Positions 1-8,537 of a stretch of DNA of 64,000 nt are shown here, piece by piece (positions within the stretch are counted from its first letter, which is position 1; every line of letters starts with the position of its first letter). A program made the position numbers and the translations under genes. The DNA is from Ruminococcus sp. (lineage in GTDB: Bacteria > Bacillota > Clostridia > Oscillospirales > Ruminococcaceae): positions 36,648-100,647 of the forward strand of contig JAFUQX010000044.1 of the NCBI GenBank assembly GCA_017472145.1, read 5' to 3'. The notes under the pieces were generated by a model, which was not told where the DNA came from, searched no databases, and was given only the letters and a program-made list of their open reading frames with translations.

Positions 1-81
1 CATACGGCGGCTGCGCTTTTCACGGATGCAGTAGGCACAGTCCATGTTGCATTGCTCTGTCAGGTGAAATGTAAAATTCAT
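1..81 (-). CDS. Radical SAM enzyme, N-terminal 27 residues only
   Basis: The ATG at 81-79 opens a frame that runs off the left edge of the window. Residues 11-18 read CNMDCAYC, the CX3CX2C motif that binds the 4Fe-4S cluster and S-adenosylmethionine in radical SAM enzymes. The motif sits very near the N-terminus, as in radical SAM/SPASM peptide maturases. The start is supported by a GAGGG sequence just upstream and by its position 12 bases after the stop of the preceding lipoprotein gene, which points to a shared transcript. By context it may modify that lipoprotein, which carries repeated core-like units. The rest of the protein is outside the window, so a SPASM domain and a precise family cannot be checked. 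The radical SAM call is firm; the role as a peptide maturase is inference. Confidence 0.8.
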   Translation of the reverse strand, partial: MNFTFHLTEQCNMDCAYCIREKRSRRM

Positions 82-93
82 AGGCGGCCCTCA

Positions 94-717
94 TCAATAG
101 GATTCTTCTGTCGGCATCATGGGAACACCGTCTGTCTGCACCATCGTATCCAAAGGAATCACAGGCTCACCGGCCAATTCAAGGGGTGTCGTCGTCGTAG
201 CTGTAGTTATTCTGGGAATCGTAGTTGTGGTCGTTTCCTGGGGCGTTGTCAGAACACCGCCCAGTTCAAGGGGCGTCGTCGTTGTGGCTGTAGTTATTCT
301 TGGAATCGTAGTTGTGGTCGTTTCCTGGGGAACCGTTGCAATGCCATCCAGTACAATTTCATCTGTGAGCGTGCTTTCCTCTGTGTCCGGCATGATCTCG
401 CCGTCCAGCTGCACCTCAGGCGTTGTGGTGGTCTCCGGGAGAATGGCAACATCACCGCCCAGCTCCAGCTCCGCTGTGGTTGTGGTCTCCTCCGCTTTCA
501 CTGTTGTTTCTGCTGTGGTTTCCTCCGTGTCCATGACTACATCCCCGTCCAGAACAGCCTCTGTAGTGGCCGCTGCATCTATAGTCTCCTGCGGGGCCGA
601 GGTCTCTATAGAATCATACTCTGTACATCCGGCCAGTGTTCCGGCGGCTGCAAGAACGGAGGCGATCCGCATGGCATAATTGGGCTTTTTGTAGCTCTTT
701 ACGGGTTCAATTTTCAT
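94..717 (-). CDS. Thr-rich repeat lipoprotein, possible radical SAM substrate
   Basis: A 207-residue protein with a basic N-terminus, a hydrophobic stretch and a lipobox ending LAGC, so it should be anchored outside the membrane by lipid. The remainder is low-complexity Thr/Glu/Pro sequence built from about seven degenerate units of the form [VL]x[LT][DGA]G followed by 4-5 residues and usually Pro: VLDGDVVMD, LELGGDVAILP, VQLDGEIMP, IVLDGIATVP, LELGGVLTTP, LELAGEPVIP and TDGVPMMP. Two adjacent units share an identical TTTTTIPRITTATTTT spacer. No catalytic domain is visible. It follows an ECF sigma/anti-sigma pair and directly precedes a radical SAM gene, so it could be a multi-core substrate of that enzyme. 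Alternatively it is simply a surface stalk. I start it at the second ATG, because AAGGAAGG abuts the first one too closely. Confidence 0.7.
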   Translation of the reverse strand: MKIEPVKSYKKPNYAMRIASVLAAAGTLAGCTEYDSIETSAPQETIDAAATTEAVLDGDVVMDTEETTAETTVKAEETTTTAELELGGDVAILPETTTTPEVQLDGEIMPDTEESTLTDEIVLDGIATVPQETTTTTIPRITTATTTTPLELGGVLTTPQETTTTTIPRITTATTTTPLELAGEPVIPLDTMVQTDGVPMMPTEESY

Positions 718-756
718 AAAAATCATCCTTCCTTTAATCTTCTGTTCTGTTTCCGT

Positions 757-2163
757 TCACCACAGATATTCTGCAAGCTCCTCCTGTGTGAGCACATCCA
801 GATAGCTACTGATCGGAGAATAATATGTACCTCTGGGCCGGTACAGACTAAAGTAGTCTATAGAGCCCGGAAAATAGGCGCCGTCCGGGATACTATATCC
901 TCCGGAGCTGAGGAAAAACAGATACCGCATTCCAACAAAAGGCTCGAAACCTTCCGGGCTTGGCTCATATACCGTAGACACGGCGATCTCCTCCGGAGTC
1001 ATATCATCATAATATCCATTCAGATCATTTTCGCTGATATAATCCGTAAGGGACATGAATCCGCCGGGAATGTAGACAGAGATCCGGTCTGAGATGTTTA
1101 TATCGCCCTTCCACCATTCATCAACCAGAATGTCCATCTGTGTCCAGGGCTTACCATCCACACTGGTATAGTACACGGCTTCGATCTCACCGGAGACAAT
1201 GCACTCCGACCATTCTTCAAGATCCTTCCAGTCTATAAGGCCGTTTATATCATCCGCAGGCGGTGCATAGTCCGTTGAAAACCGCCCCTCCACAAGATTG
1301 TCCAAAATGGAATACTGATGCAGGGGCTGCACCGTCAGATCCCGGCCGATCTCATCTTCCGAAGCAGAAGACTCCGTTGTGGTCGTGATAACAACCGGCT
1401 CATCGGGCAGCGTTGGCTCGTACTGATTGCCTATCGTCGTTGCAAAAAAAGTTTGGGTATAAGCAGTGGCCGTTGTTGTTTGCGGTATTGTAATCACTGG
1501 CTCTGGTGCGTCATATTGTCTTGTCGTACTTACAGCCTGGGGGGTGGTCGATCTCCCGGTAGTGGTGACTTTGGTAGTGGCAGCGGCCCGGGTGGTGGTT
1601 GCAGTCCGGGTCACAACTGTGGTTGTGATCCGGGTCGTGCTGGCTATGGTCGTTTTGGTCTGCGTCTGCCAGGCCTCCGGGACGGTGGTTGTACGGGCCT
1701 GCTCCGGTATCTGCTCCGGGGCGGTAGTTATACGGGGCTGCTCCGGGGCGGTCGTAGTCAGGCCTACATCCAGCATATTTTCGCTTGCAGAGGTGGAGTC
1801 CGAAGCAGTTGTGCCGCTCTCACTTGTTAAAGATGTACCCTCCGGGACAGTACCTTCCGCCGCACTTGTTTCTGTCGTCTGTATCTCCTCATCTGCTGTG
1901 TGCTCCTCATATAAAGGTGCTGTGTGAACAGGTCTTTCTGTTACATATTCTGTTTTTACACCAGACAGAAGGCTGTAGCTGCCGTACATTCCCAGGAAAG
2001 CAAGCGCTGTCAACGGAACCGCAGCATACCGTACAAAAAACGGGAGCCATGGGCGCTTCTGCTCTGGCTGCATGCTTTCCAGCTTCTGGAGAAATTCGTC
2101 CTTATGAGACGGCTCGGGAATGTTATAGGCCTGCTTCAGCGCATCCTTGAATTTTCGGTTCAT
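757..2163 (-). CDS. Anti-sigma-like membrane protein with Thr-rich stalk
   Basis: A 468-residue protein. Residues 1-42 are polar and cytoplasmic, and about 43-66 form one membrane segment (AAVPLTALAFLGMYG). About 80-260 are a Thr/Ser/Pro/Glu-rich stalk, and about 270-468 are a folded outer domain rich in Trp, Tyr and acidic residues. The start overlaps the stop of the ECF sigma gene by four bases (ATGA), which is typical of a sigma/anti-sigma pair, and GAGGGG lies upstream. The N-terminus lacks an obvious zinc-type anti-sigma motif, so the role rests on context and topology. I do not recognise the outer domain; it does not resemble the outer domain of the second anti-sigma protein at 3425-4951. 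It probably senses something outside the cell and releases the sigma factor. Confidence 0.65.
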   Translation of the reverse strand: MNRKFKDALKQAYNIPEPSHKDEFLQKLESMQPEQKRPWLPFFVRYAAVPLTALAFLGMYGSYSLLSGVKTEYVTERPVHTAPLYEEHTADEEIQTTETSAAEGTVPEGTSLTSESGTTASDSTSASENMLDVGLTTTAPEQPRITTAPEQIPEQARTTTVPEAWQTQTKTTIASTTRITTTVVTRTATTTRAAATTKVTTTGRSTTPQAVSTTRQYDAPEPVITIPQTTTATAYTQTFFATTIGNQYEPTLPDEPVVITTTTESSASEDEIGRDLTVQPLHQYSILDNLVEGRFSTDYAPPADDINGLIDWKDLEEWSECIVSGEIEAVYYTSVDGKPWTQMDILVDEWWKGDINISDRISVYIPGGFMSLTDYISENDLNGYYDDMTPEEIAVSTVYEPSPEGFEPFVGMRYLFFLSSGGYSIPDGAYFPGSIDYFSLYRPRGTYYSPISSYLDVLTQEELAEYLW

Positions 2164-2621
2164 TCCGCTTCACCCCTCTCAAATTCCTTCCGCAAGACTG
2201 AAAGAATTTTCTTCAGCTTCCGGCTCAAGGCAAATCTCGACATGTTATACAGCTGGCTCAGTACGGATAAAGGCACTTCGTTGATATAGCGAAGCAGCAC
2301 CATTTCACGCTCCTGAGCCGTAAGGGAGGCTACGGCGTGCTGAAGCGCAATGTGCGTTATCCATTTATCCTCATAATCCGTTTCCTCCGGAAATTCCTCA
2401 GGAAGCGGCTCTGTCGGCTTTTTCCGATATTCATCTATACATAGATTCCCTGCAATCGTATAGAGATATTGCAGGGCTTTCGTCTGATCATGATATTGGG
2501 GATGTTCCAGGAATCGAAGGAAGGTTTCCTGCGTCAGATCCTCTGCAATTGCATGATTATGTACCCGAAGATAACAATATCGGTAAATTTTATCGTATTG
2601 ATCCTTCAAGTCTATTGACAC
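2160..2621 (-). CDS. ECF-family RNA polymerase sigma factor
   Basis: A 153-residue protein, typical ECF sigma length. Region 2 is visible as YCYLRVHNHAIAEDLTQETF followed by the LYTIAGNLCIDEYRKK core and promoter-melting segment. Region 4 follows at about residues 90-145 with the helix-turn-helix around VPLSVLSQLYNMSRFALSRK. The start is GTG (2621-2619), eight bases after GGGAGG. Its stop overlaps the start of the anti-sigma-like gene. The probable regulon includes this operon (anti-sigma, lipoprotein, radical SAM), since ECF factors commonly drive their own operon, but I could not assign its promoter. It is divergent from a second ECF gene starting 263 bases away. Confidence 0.88.
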   Translation of the reverse strand: MSIDLKDQYDKIYRYCYLRVHNHAIAEDLTQETFLRFLEHPQYHDQTKALQYLYTIAGNLCIDEYRKKPTEPLPEEFPEETDYEDKWITHIALQHAVASLTAQEREMVLLRYINEVPLSVLSQLYNMSRFALSRKLKKILSVLRKEFERGEAE

Positions 2622-2883
2622 ATGAAATACCTCCCTTCATTTACTATAACGTTTTTCCAGCACCTCATGTGCGGATCGCAAATGTAAATTTTATGTAAAC
2701 GCACAGCTTTTCCTCTGCTTAAATCGTACTACAAATCCTGGAAGATGTCAAGCGGCCTTTCCTTTCCGGCTGAGATCTGATAGAATAAAAATGGCATATT
2801 CTGAAAAAATCAAATCCAGTGAGAGAATCTGGAAAACATCTCGTCTAAGAAGTGAAAACAGATTCGCAGAAAGGGGGGCTGGG

Positions 2884-3438
2884 ATGGATACAGGCGCCGG
2901 CCACTATCGCCAATTCCTGGACGGAGAGGACGAAGGTCTTGTGGAGATCATCCGGGACTATAAAGACGGGCTGATCCTCTACCTTTACAGCTTCACCAAC
3001 GATATGAGTACAGCGGAGGATCTGATGGAGGACACCTTTGTGAAGCTGGCGATCAAGAAGCCAAGATTTTCAGGAAAAAGCTCATTCAAAACATGGCTTT
3101 ATGCAATCGCACGCAATACAGCGATTGATCATATAAGACGCAAACGCCGCATTTCAGAAGTACCCATTGAAGAATGCTATCACATTTCTGACGGAACAGA
3201 TATTGAAAAGGCTTACATAAAAGAAGAACAAAAGAGGATCATCGGACAGGCTTTATGCAAACTGAAATCAGAATATCAGCAGGTTCTGCATCTGGTCTAT
3301 ATAGAAGGGATCAGCAATGCCGAAGCCGCTCAGATCATGAGCAAAAACCGCCGGCAGATCGAAAATCTTATATACAGAGCGAAAAAAGCGCTCAAATCTG
3401 AGCTTCTGAAGGAGGGCTTTTGCTATGAGGAGCTATGA
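2884..3438 (+). CDS. ECF-family RNA polymerase sigma factor
   Basis: A 184-residue sigma factor when started at the ATG at 2884, which has AGGGGGG seven bases upstream. Upstream in-frame ATG codons lack a ribosome site and would add about 31 residues that do not look like the family. Region 2 includes LYSFTNDMSTAEDLMEDTF and TWLYAIARNTAIDHIRRKRR. Region 4 is at about residues 118-175 with ISNAEAAQIMSKNRRQIENL as the helix-turn-helix. The gene overlaps the next one by 14 bases, and that product is a membrane anti-sigma/sensor protein. The likely regulon is the following dockerin gene and perhaps other cellulosomal genes, by analogy with the SigI/RsgI pairs of clostridia, although this is an ECF factor and not SigI. 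Confidence 0.88.
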   Translation: MDTGAGHYRQFLDGEDEGLVEIIRDYKDGLILYLYSFTNDMSTAEDLMEDTFVKLAIKKPRFSGKSSFKTWLYAIARNTAIDHIRRKRRISEVPIEECYHISDGTDIEKAYIKEEQKRIIGQALCKLKSEYQQVLHLVYIEGISNAEAAQIMSKNRRQIENLIYRAKKALKSELLKEGFCYEEL

Positions 3439-4951
3439 AGAAATCGCAAAAAGCGTGTTCGAGCGCAGAGACGCCTATCTTCAGAAGAAGGAGAAGCGTT
3501 TGGCACTCGTTAAAAAAAGTGCATCTGCGGTAATGTGCATCAGCTTTGTAACCATACTCGGACTGGGGCTGTGGAGCAATGACATAAATCACTCTGAATC
3601 CCCTGAGCCGGGGGAAAAAAGTCTCATCCTTTACAGCCACGAAGCTGAGATCGCAGCCGTCACAAGCGTTACAGCTGCGTCCTCCTCCAAGAGCGGCCAG
3701 ACCCAACAGAATACGGCCGTTTCAGTTACAGAAGGCATCCATTCCACGGTAAATACAACAGCCACTGTCGTTCCGGTTCCGGAGATGTATCAGACCACGG
3801 CTGTACCTGCTGTAAGCCAGATTCAGGTATGGAGAGAAGCTCTGAATACACAGGCCTCCCAGGATACAGACGCAGCCGTAAAAACGACTCTGAGTACTGA
3901 TGAAAGCCGTATAGAACAGTCTACAGCAGCATTCACAGCGATATCCACTACAGCAGCCAAAGCAACAACAATAACAACAACGACTGCGGCGGCCACAGCC
4001 GCTGAAAGAGAAAAAGACCCATGCTGGCCGGAGGAAGGCTTCTCTTATATACTCCGTGCAAGCGGAAGCCGTTCGGATACGGTTTACATCGACCCTATAA
4101 CGCTTGAAAACGGCGACTATACATTCAATGCATCCCTGTATATTCTGAGTGATGAGCAGCTGCCTTCAGATGTGAATGACATATCTGCTGCCTGGGATGG
4201 ATACCTGGCGGACGGAACTGCGACAAAATATATCCGCTTCGAGAACCGATCCAGCTTTGAGGACGCTCCCACAGAGGAGGATCTGCTTGCTGTATCCGAA
4301 TTGCTGGAAAGCGGCGTCATCGACGCAGAGAATCTCATTGTTAACGATAAGCCCACCTGTCTCTCGTGGATCCAGCCGTCCCACAATAGGAGGCCTGAGC
4401 TGAGAAACAAATGGAATGGATATGAAAAAACATTTATAACGGTGCATAAAGGCGATATCTTTACAACACCCGGTTATACAGTTTATTCCGCAGGTATGAA
4501 TCAGATTTATATTGAAAACGAAGAAACAGGAGAAAGGGAATACTATAGCCTGTATGTAGATGAAATCACCGGCCAAGCGACCTGTGAAGAGCTGAATCTC
4601 ACCATCGACGGCTATAACCCGGACACACCAGAGGGTAACCTCTTGCTCAAGGAGATCCGTCACATATCAGCTTCGAGACAACAAGACACCGCCCCGGAAT
4701 GGTTCGGAGGGAGATCGGATACCTTCCCCCTCACAACCTTTGATGTTGTTATTGAAGAGGATACACCAGAGGGAATTTATTACGTCGCATTTGACTTAGC
4801 TAACAATAATATAAATAACAGAATCGCCTTCAGAAATAGAGCAGGTTCATCCCGCCCTGTGAATCTGCGTCCGCTCAATGAGAAATGTACAGAATTCGCC
4901 AACGACGAGCAGAACTGGCTCAAGATCGTTGTGGGAAAACCTGAGGAATAA
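3425..4951 (+). CDS. Anti-sigma/sensor protein with an outer domain shared with the next gene
   Basis: A 508-residue protein with a short basic cytoplasmic N-terminus (about 1-30), one membrane segment (about 33-52, VMCISFVTILGLGLW), an Ala/Ser/Thr-rich stalk (about 70-195) and an outer domain (about 200-508). The outer domain clearly matches the secreted protein encoded next. Shared landmarks in order are DTVYIDP, LENGDYTF, ITGQAT against KTGVAT, SAGMNQIYIE against SAGPNQIYIE, FDVVIEEDTPEGIYYV against FDVIVDEDTPEGTYYI, and a closing WLKIVVGKP against WLKIVVGRP. The gene starts within the ECF sigma gene, so it is the likely anti-sigma partner. No standard anti-sigma fold is recognisable in the very short inner part. 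I infer that it senses the same ligand or partner that the secreted paralogue binds. Confidence 0.75.
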   Translation: MRSYEEIAKSVFERRDAYLQKKEKRLALVKKSASAVMCISFVTILGLGLWSNDINHSESPEPGEKSLILYSHEAEIAAVTSVTAASSSKSGQTQQNTAVSVTEGIHSTVNTTATVVPVPEMYQTTAVPAVSQIQVWREALNTQASQDTDAAVKTTLSTDESRIEQSTAAFTAISTTAAKATTITTTTAAATAAEREKDPCWPEEGFSYILRASGSRSDTVYIDPITLENGDYTFNASLYILSDEQLPSDVNDISAAWDGYLADGTATKYIRFENRSSFEDAPTEEDLLAVSELLESGVIDAENLIVNDKPTCLSWIQPSHNRRPELRNKWNGYEKTFITVHKGDIFTTPGYTVYSAGMNQIYIENEETGEREYYSLYVDEITGQATCEELNLTIDGYNPDTPEGNLLLKEIRHISASRQQDTAPEWFGGRSDTFPLTTFDVVIEEDTPEGIYYVAFDLANNNINNRIAFRNRAGSSRPVNLRPLNEKCTEFANDEQNWLKIVVGKPEE

Positions 4952-4961
4952 ATTCATATAA

Positions 4962-5003
4962 AACAGGCGGCTTTTCTTCTGGCCGGCCGCATAACCGCCT
5001 GTT
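4962..5003 (+). terminator. Hairpin between the sensor gene and the dockerin gene
   Basis: AACAGGCGG and CCGCCTGTT form a nine-base perfect stem around a GC-rich loop that itself contains the palindrome GGCCGGCC. It is followed by CTATAAAAAAT and not by a T run on the plus strand. It could be a weak terminator or a processing site that sets the ratio of sensor to dockerin mRNA. Confidence 0.5.
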
Positions 5004-5059
5004 CTATAAAAAATCACAAAAGACAACCATAATGCATTCTAAAAAAGGAGGAACACCTT

Positions 5060-6280
5060 ATGAAAAAAACTTGCCTGAGGATAACAGCCGCTGCACTGGC
5101 TCTGACAATGACCGCTGGTTCGGTTTCTGTGAGTGCTTCTGCAAAAACGCTGAATCGTGAGTTCGAGATCTCCTTTGCGCTTCGTGAAAAGGATACGATG
5201 GCTGATACGGTTTATATTGACCCGGCCGATCTGGAAAACGGCGACTATGTCTTCAAGACCGCTCTGTATCTTGAAACCGAAGAAGAATCTCTTGAGGAGC
5301 TGCTGCATCTGCATGCCTCTTGGGACGCCTACAGCGAAAATGGAGATGTGACCAAGTACATCTATACAGAGGGCATCACCACCTATACCACGCAGTGGAA
5401 TGATGACAGGACCAATAAGATCCTGAAGGAAATTGAAGCAGCCAATGTACCCTACGTCCAGCTCGGTATGGGCGATAACACGATCCATTCCGCCGGACCA
5501 AACCAGATCTATATCGAAGATGCGGAAACACATGAAAAGGCCTTCTTCCCCCTCACTGTGGATGAGAAAACCGGTGTAGCCACAGCTGTTGTATCATACA
5601 CATACGGCAAAAGAACCTTAACTGAAGATTTAACGCTGGAGCACTATGATCCTAATACACCCTATGGCGACCAGTTTCTGAGGGAGTATCGTTCTCTGGA
5701 TCTCCACTGTCTCTCCGGATTCTCCAACGCATGGATCAACGAGGAAACAGGAAACTCCGAAATGGGCTGCTTTGATGTGATCGTTGATGAGGATACACCG
5801 GAGGGTACATACTACATCGGCTTTGACACAAATCGTTCCAACTACATGAGTGCCCTTAACTGGTCCGCATTCACAACCAATGTTTATCTCGCTAAGGTAT
5901 ATGAGCCGTGCACGGAGGAGCAGCTGAATGACCCGGATCATGTTCAGGAATATACCATCGAGGAATACAATGACAAAGCCTACTGGCTGAAGATCGTGGT
6001 CGGCCGTCCGGCAGAGGAAGAAGCGGAGAATGTACCCGTATCCGGCGATGTAACCGGGGATCACAGGGTCGATATCGCTGACGCAACAGAGATCCTTCAG
6101 ATGTATGCAAAATCTGCTGTAAGCGCAGAGTCCCTCATTCCCATCCAGCAGGCTGCAAATACCAATGCAGATGTAAACAGCGACGGCGTTGTGGATATCT
6201 CCGATGCAGCCGCCGTTCTGACCTACTATGCACAATATGCTGCTGGTCTGGATCCGGCCTGGGAGGATATCATAGGCTGA
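5060..6280 (+). CDS. Secreted dockerin protein with sensor-paralogue domain
   Basis: A 406-residue secreted protein: signal peptide about 1-28 (ALALTMTAGSVSVSASA), a domain of about 290 residues paralogous to the outer domain of the preceding anti-sigma protein, and a C-terminal dockerin (about 330-406). The dockerin has two calcium-loop repeats, GDVTGDHRVDIADATEILQ and ADVNSDGVVDISDAAAVL, and ends in AAGLDPAWEDIIG. AAAGGAGGAAC precedes the start. No catalytic motif is evident, so the shared domain is more likely a binding or scaffold module. The gene may be co-transcribed with the sigma/sensor pair, or started separately after the hairpin at 4962-5003. The dockerin should attach it to a cohesin-bearing scaffoldin encoded elsewhere. 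Confidence 0.85.
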   Translation: MKKTCLRITAAALALTMTAGSVSVSASAKTLNREFEISFALREKDTMADTVYIDPADLENGDYVFKTALYLETEEESLEELLHLHASWDAYSENGDVTKYIYTEGITTYTTQWNDDRTNKILKEIEAANVPYVQLGMGDNTIHSAGPNQIYIEDAETHEKAFFPLTVDEKTGVATAVVSYTYGKRTLTEDLTLEHYDPNTPYGDQFLREYRSLDLHCLSGFSNAWINEETGNSEMGCFDVIVDEDTPEGTYYIGFDTNRSNYMSALNWSAFTTNVYLAKVYEPCTEEQLNDPDHVQEYTIEEYNDKAYWLKIVVGRPAEEEAENVPVSGDVTGDHRVDIADATEILQMYAKSAVSAESLIPIQQAANTNADVNSDGVVDISDAAAVLTYYAQYAAGLDPAWEDIIG

Positions 6281-6285
6281 CAATC

Positions 6286-6600
6286 GATACCAGGATTTTT
6301 CTTCTTTTTCGACAGACTGGGCTCCCCTTACTAAGGGGAGCCTTATGCGGAAAATCCGACTTTTCCTACAGACTGAGGCTCTCCTTGCTAAGGGGAGCCT
6401 TTCACGATCCCTTAAGTTGATGACATGACCCACACTGTGGGAATCCCCCGAGCCTTAAGCGGAAAATTCTTATAAAGGCCGTCCGAATCCCCAGATTCCC
6501 CATAGATTCTCCGGAATCCCCATCCACAGCAAGGCCTTGTGCGGAAAATTCGACTTTTTCTACAGCCTGGGGGCCGCTCTTCGGAGCAGCCCTTTTATTG
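6286..6600. repeat. Non-coding cluster of dispersed repeat units
   Basis: This gene-free stretch carries several degenerate copies of one unit. Each has a TTTTTC-ACAGACTG core, a short hairpin of the GGCTCCCCTTACTAAGGGGAGCC type, and GCGGAAAATYCGACTTTTTC. Copies are visible near 6304, 6346, 6455 and 6539. The same unit recurs at 42541, 47601 and 54392. It looks like an array of nested or decayed copies of a small non-autonomous element, and its hairpins may also end transcription of the dockerin gene upstream. Confidence 0.65.
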
Positions 6601-6715
6601 TATATACAGGAAATGACAGGCAGTCTGGTTCCACGCAGTAGATCCAGACGCTGAACATATGTTCAAAAATCGCATTTTTTTCATAAAAGAAGCCATATAT
6701 GTGAATGATTCGGAG

Positions 6716-6744
6716 TTGCATTTTGCAGATGGATGTGGTATAAT
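6716..6744 (+). promoter_or_regulatory. Sigma-A type promoter of the acyl-CoA synthetase gene
   Basis: TTGCAT at 6716-6721 and a perfect TATAAT at 6739-6744 are separated by 17 bases. Transcription would begin near 6751, leaving a leader of about 105 bases before the chosen start codon. Confidence 0.75.
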
Positions 6745-6857
6745 ATCATGGGTGTAGGTTCACCTCTGCGTGCAGCTGCATGCAGATATCACAAAAAATG
6801 AACACATCAAAGGCTGCCTGCTGGGTTTATGCGGCCTTGGATAGCTGGAGGTATATG

Positions 6858-8474
6858 ATGAAGAACAAACCGTATCCGCTGTATTCGCTACCGTTGATCA
6901 GTGATTTAAAAGATATGGTGAAAAGCCGTGTGCTGAGAGCACCGGATGATGTTGCCTTTTCCTATACAATCGATAAGGAAAATAAGGTGATTGCAGAGAA
7001 AACCTGCCGTGAATTCGACGAGGATATCGATGCGCTGGGTACTTTCCTCTACGGAAAAGGCCTGAGAAATGCACATATCGCCATTATCGGCGAAAACTCC
7101 TATGAGTGGATCGTCGCATTTCTGGCCGCAGCCAATGGCGGCAATGTAGCGGTTCCCATCGGTAAGGATGAATCGGTGGAAAAGATCGCCTTTCTCATGA
7201 AGCAGAGCGATTGCAGAGCGGTTTTTGTTTCCAAAAACTATGTGCGCAATATAGAAAATATTGAAGGCGTTACTGTATTTACCATGGATCAATTTCCCGA
7301 ATATATTTCCGAAGGCCAGAAGCTGATTGAAAGCGGACGCACAGAATTCATCGACTATGAGATTGATAGGGAGCGTCTGGCGGCAATTTTCTTTACCTCC
7401 GGTACGACCGGAAGCGGCAAGGGCGTTATGCTCAGTCACAAGAATATGGCGGCCGATATCAATTCTGCTTCTAAGAATTTTGAACCCAACGGTAATACAC
7501 TGGCAGTTCTCCCCTTCCATCATACGTTCGGTCTGATTACCGCCGTTTTCAAGGTGTACAACTACAACGTTTCCACCTTTATCAATAAGAGCCTGAGAAC
7601 CATCCAGGAGGATCTGAAGGTTGTAAAGCCTCAGACGATGTTCCTCGTTCCCCTCTTTGTAGAGACCTTCTACAAGAATATTATGACAACAGCAAAGAAA
7701 ACCGGAAAGGAAAAGACACTGAATCAGGCCGCTAAAATCAGCAATGGCCTGATCAAGGTAGGCATTGATGTCAGAAACAAGCTTTTCAAGTCCGTACAGG
7801 CTGCATTCGGCGGCAATCTGGAATATGTCATCTGCGGCGGTGCGCCCCTTGACCCTATGTATGTCAAGGCCTTCCGCACCTGGGGTGTACACATCCTCAA
7901 CGGCTATGGCATCACCGAGTGCTCTCCCGTGGTTTCTGTAAACAGAAACCATCATTGGAGAGACGGCAGTGTGGGGCAGGTCATCAGCGGCTGCGAGGTA
8001 AAAATCGCAGAAGACGGCGAGATCCTTGTCAAGGGTGACAATGTCATGATAGGCTACTATAAGGATGAAGCTTCTACCCGGATCGTGCTCAATGACGGAT
8101 GGTACTCCACCGGTGACCTGGGACGGATTGATGAAGACGGCTTCCTGTTCATCACCGGACGCAAGAAGAATCTCATCATCCTGAGCAACGGCGAGAATGT
8201 TTCTCCGGAGGAAATTGAGGCACGGATCCTCATTGACAAGGCTGTAGCTGAGGTCGTGGTATACGGCGAGGATAAAAAAATCGTTGCTGAGATTTTCCCG
8301 GATGAGGATTATCTGAATAATCAACAGTATTTCGATGAACTGATCGCCAAGCTGAATCAGGGACAGCCTCTATTCAGACACATCCGCAAGGTAAGGCTCC
8401 GTGATACGGAATTTGAAAAAAACTCAGTCAAGAAAATCCTCCGATACAAGGTTACGGAGAATGTAAACGCATAA
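6858..8474 (+). CDS. AMP-forming long-chain acyl-CoA synthetase
   Basis: A 538-residue member of the AMP-binding superfamily, which activates a carboxylic acid to an acyl-adenylate and then to acyl-CoA. The P-loop is FFTSGTTGSGKGVMLSH, the A5 motif NGYGITECSP, the A7 motif YSTGDLG followed by GRKKNLIILSNGENVSP, and the catalytic A10 lysine region is NSVKKILRYK. I choose the ATG at 6858 because GGAGG lies six bases upstream and family members usually begin near YPLYSLPLISDLK; an in-frame start at 6780 would add 26 unlikely residues. The family resemblance is to fatty-acid CoA ligases, but the acid used cannot be read from the sequence. It is monocistronic, between its own promoter and a strong terminator. 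Confidence 0.88.
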   Translation: MKNKPYPLYSLPLISDLKDMVKSRVLRAPDDVAFSYTIDKENKVIAEKTCREFDEDIDALGTFLYGKGLRNAHIAIIGENSYEWIVAFLAAANGGNVAVPIGKDESVEKIAFLMKQSDCRAVFVSKNYVRNIENIEGVTVFTMDQFPEYISEGQKLIESGRTEFIDYEIDRERLAAIFFTSGTTGSGKGVMLSHKNMAADINSASKNFEPNGNTLAVLPFHHTFGLITAVFKVYNYNVSTFINKSLRTIQEDLKVVKPQTMFLVPLFVETFYKNIMTTAKKTGKEKTLNQAAKISNGLIKVGIDVRNKLFKSVQAAFGGNLEYVICGGAPLDPMYVKAFRTWGVHILNGYGITECSPVVSVNRNHHWRDGSVGQVISGCEVKIAEDGEILVKGDNVMIGYYKDEASTRIVLNDGWYSTGDLGRIDEDGFLFITGRKKNLIILSNGENVSPEEIEARILIDKAVAEVVVYGEDKKIVAEIFPDEDYLNNQQYFDELIAKLNQGQPLFRHIRKVRLRDTEFEKNSVKKILRYKVTENVNA

Positions 8475-8476
8475 AT

Positions 8477-8517
8477 AACAGGGCTGCTGCAAGTTTAAAA
8501 TTTGCAGCAGCCCTGTT
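8477..8517. terminator. Bidirectional intrinsic terminator
   Basis: A 16-base perfect stem (AACAGGGCTGCTGCAA with TTGCAGCAGCCCTGTT) around a 9-base loop is followed by CTTTTTCT on the plus strand. It separates the acyl-CoA synthetase from the convergent nitroreductase gene. Confidence 0.9.
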
Positions 8518-8537
8518 CTTTTTCTGTTCAGAAGGAT

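Noticed and set aside
2791-2883. N-terminal extension of the second ECF sigma factor
   Set aside because: The extra 31 codons lack a ribosome site and do not match sigma region 2, whereas the ATG at 2884 follows a strong purine-rich site.
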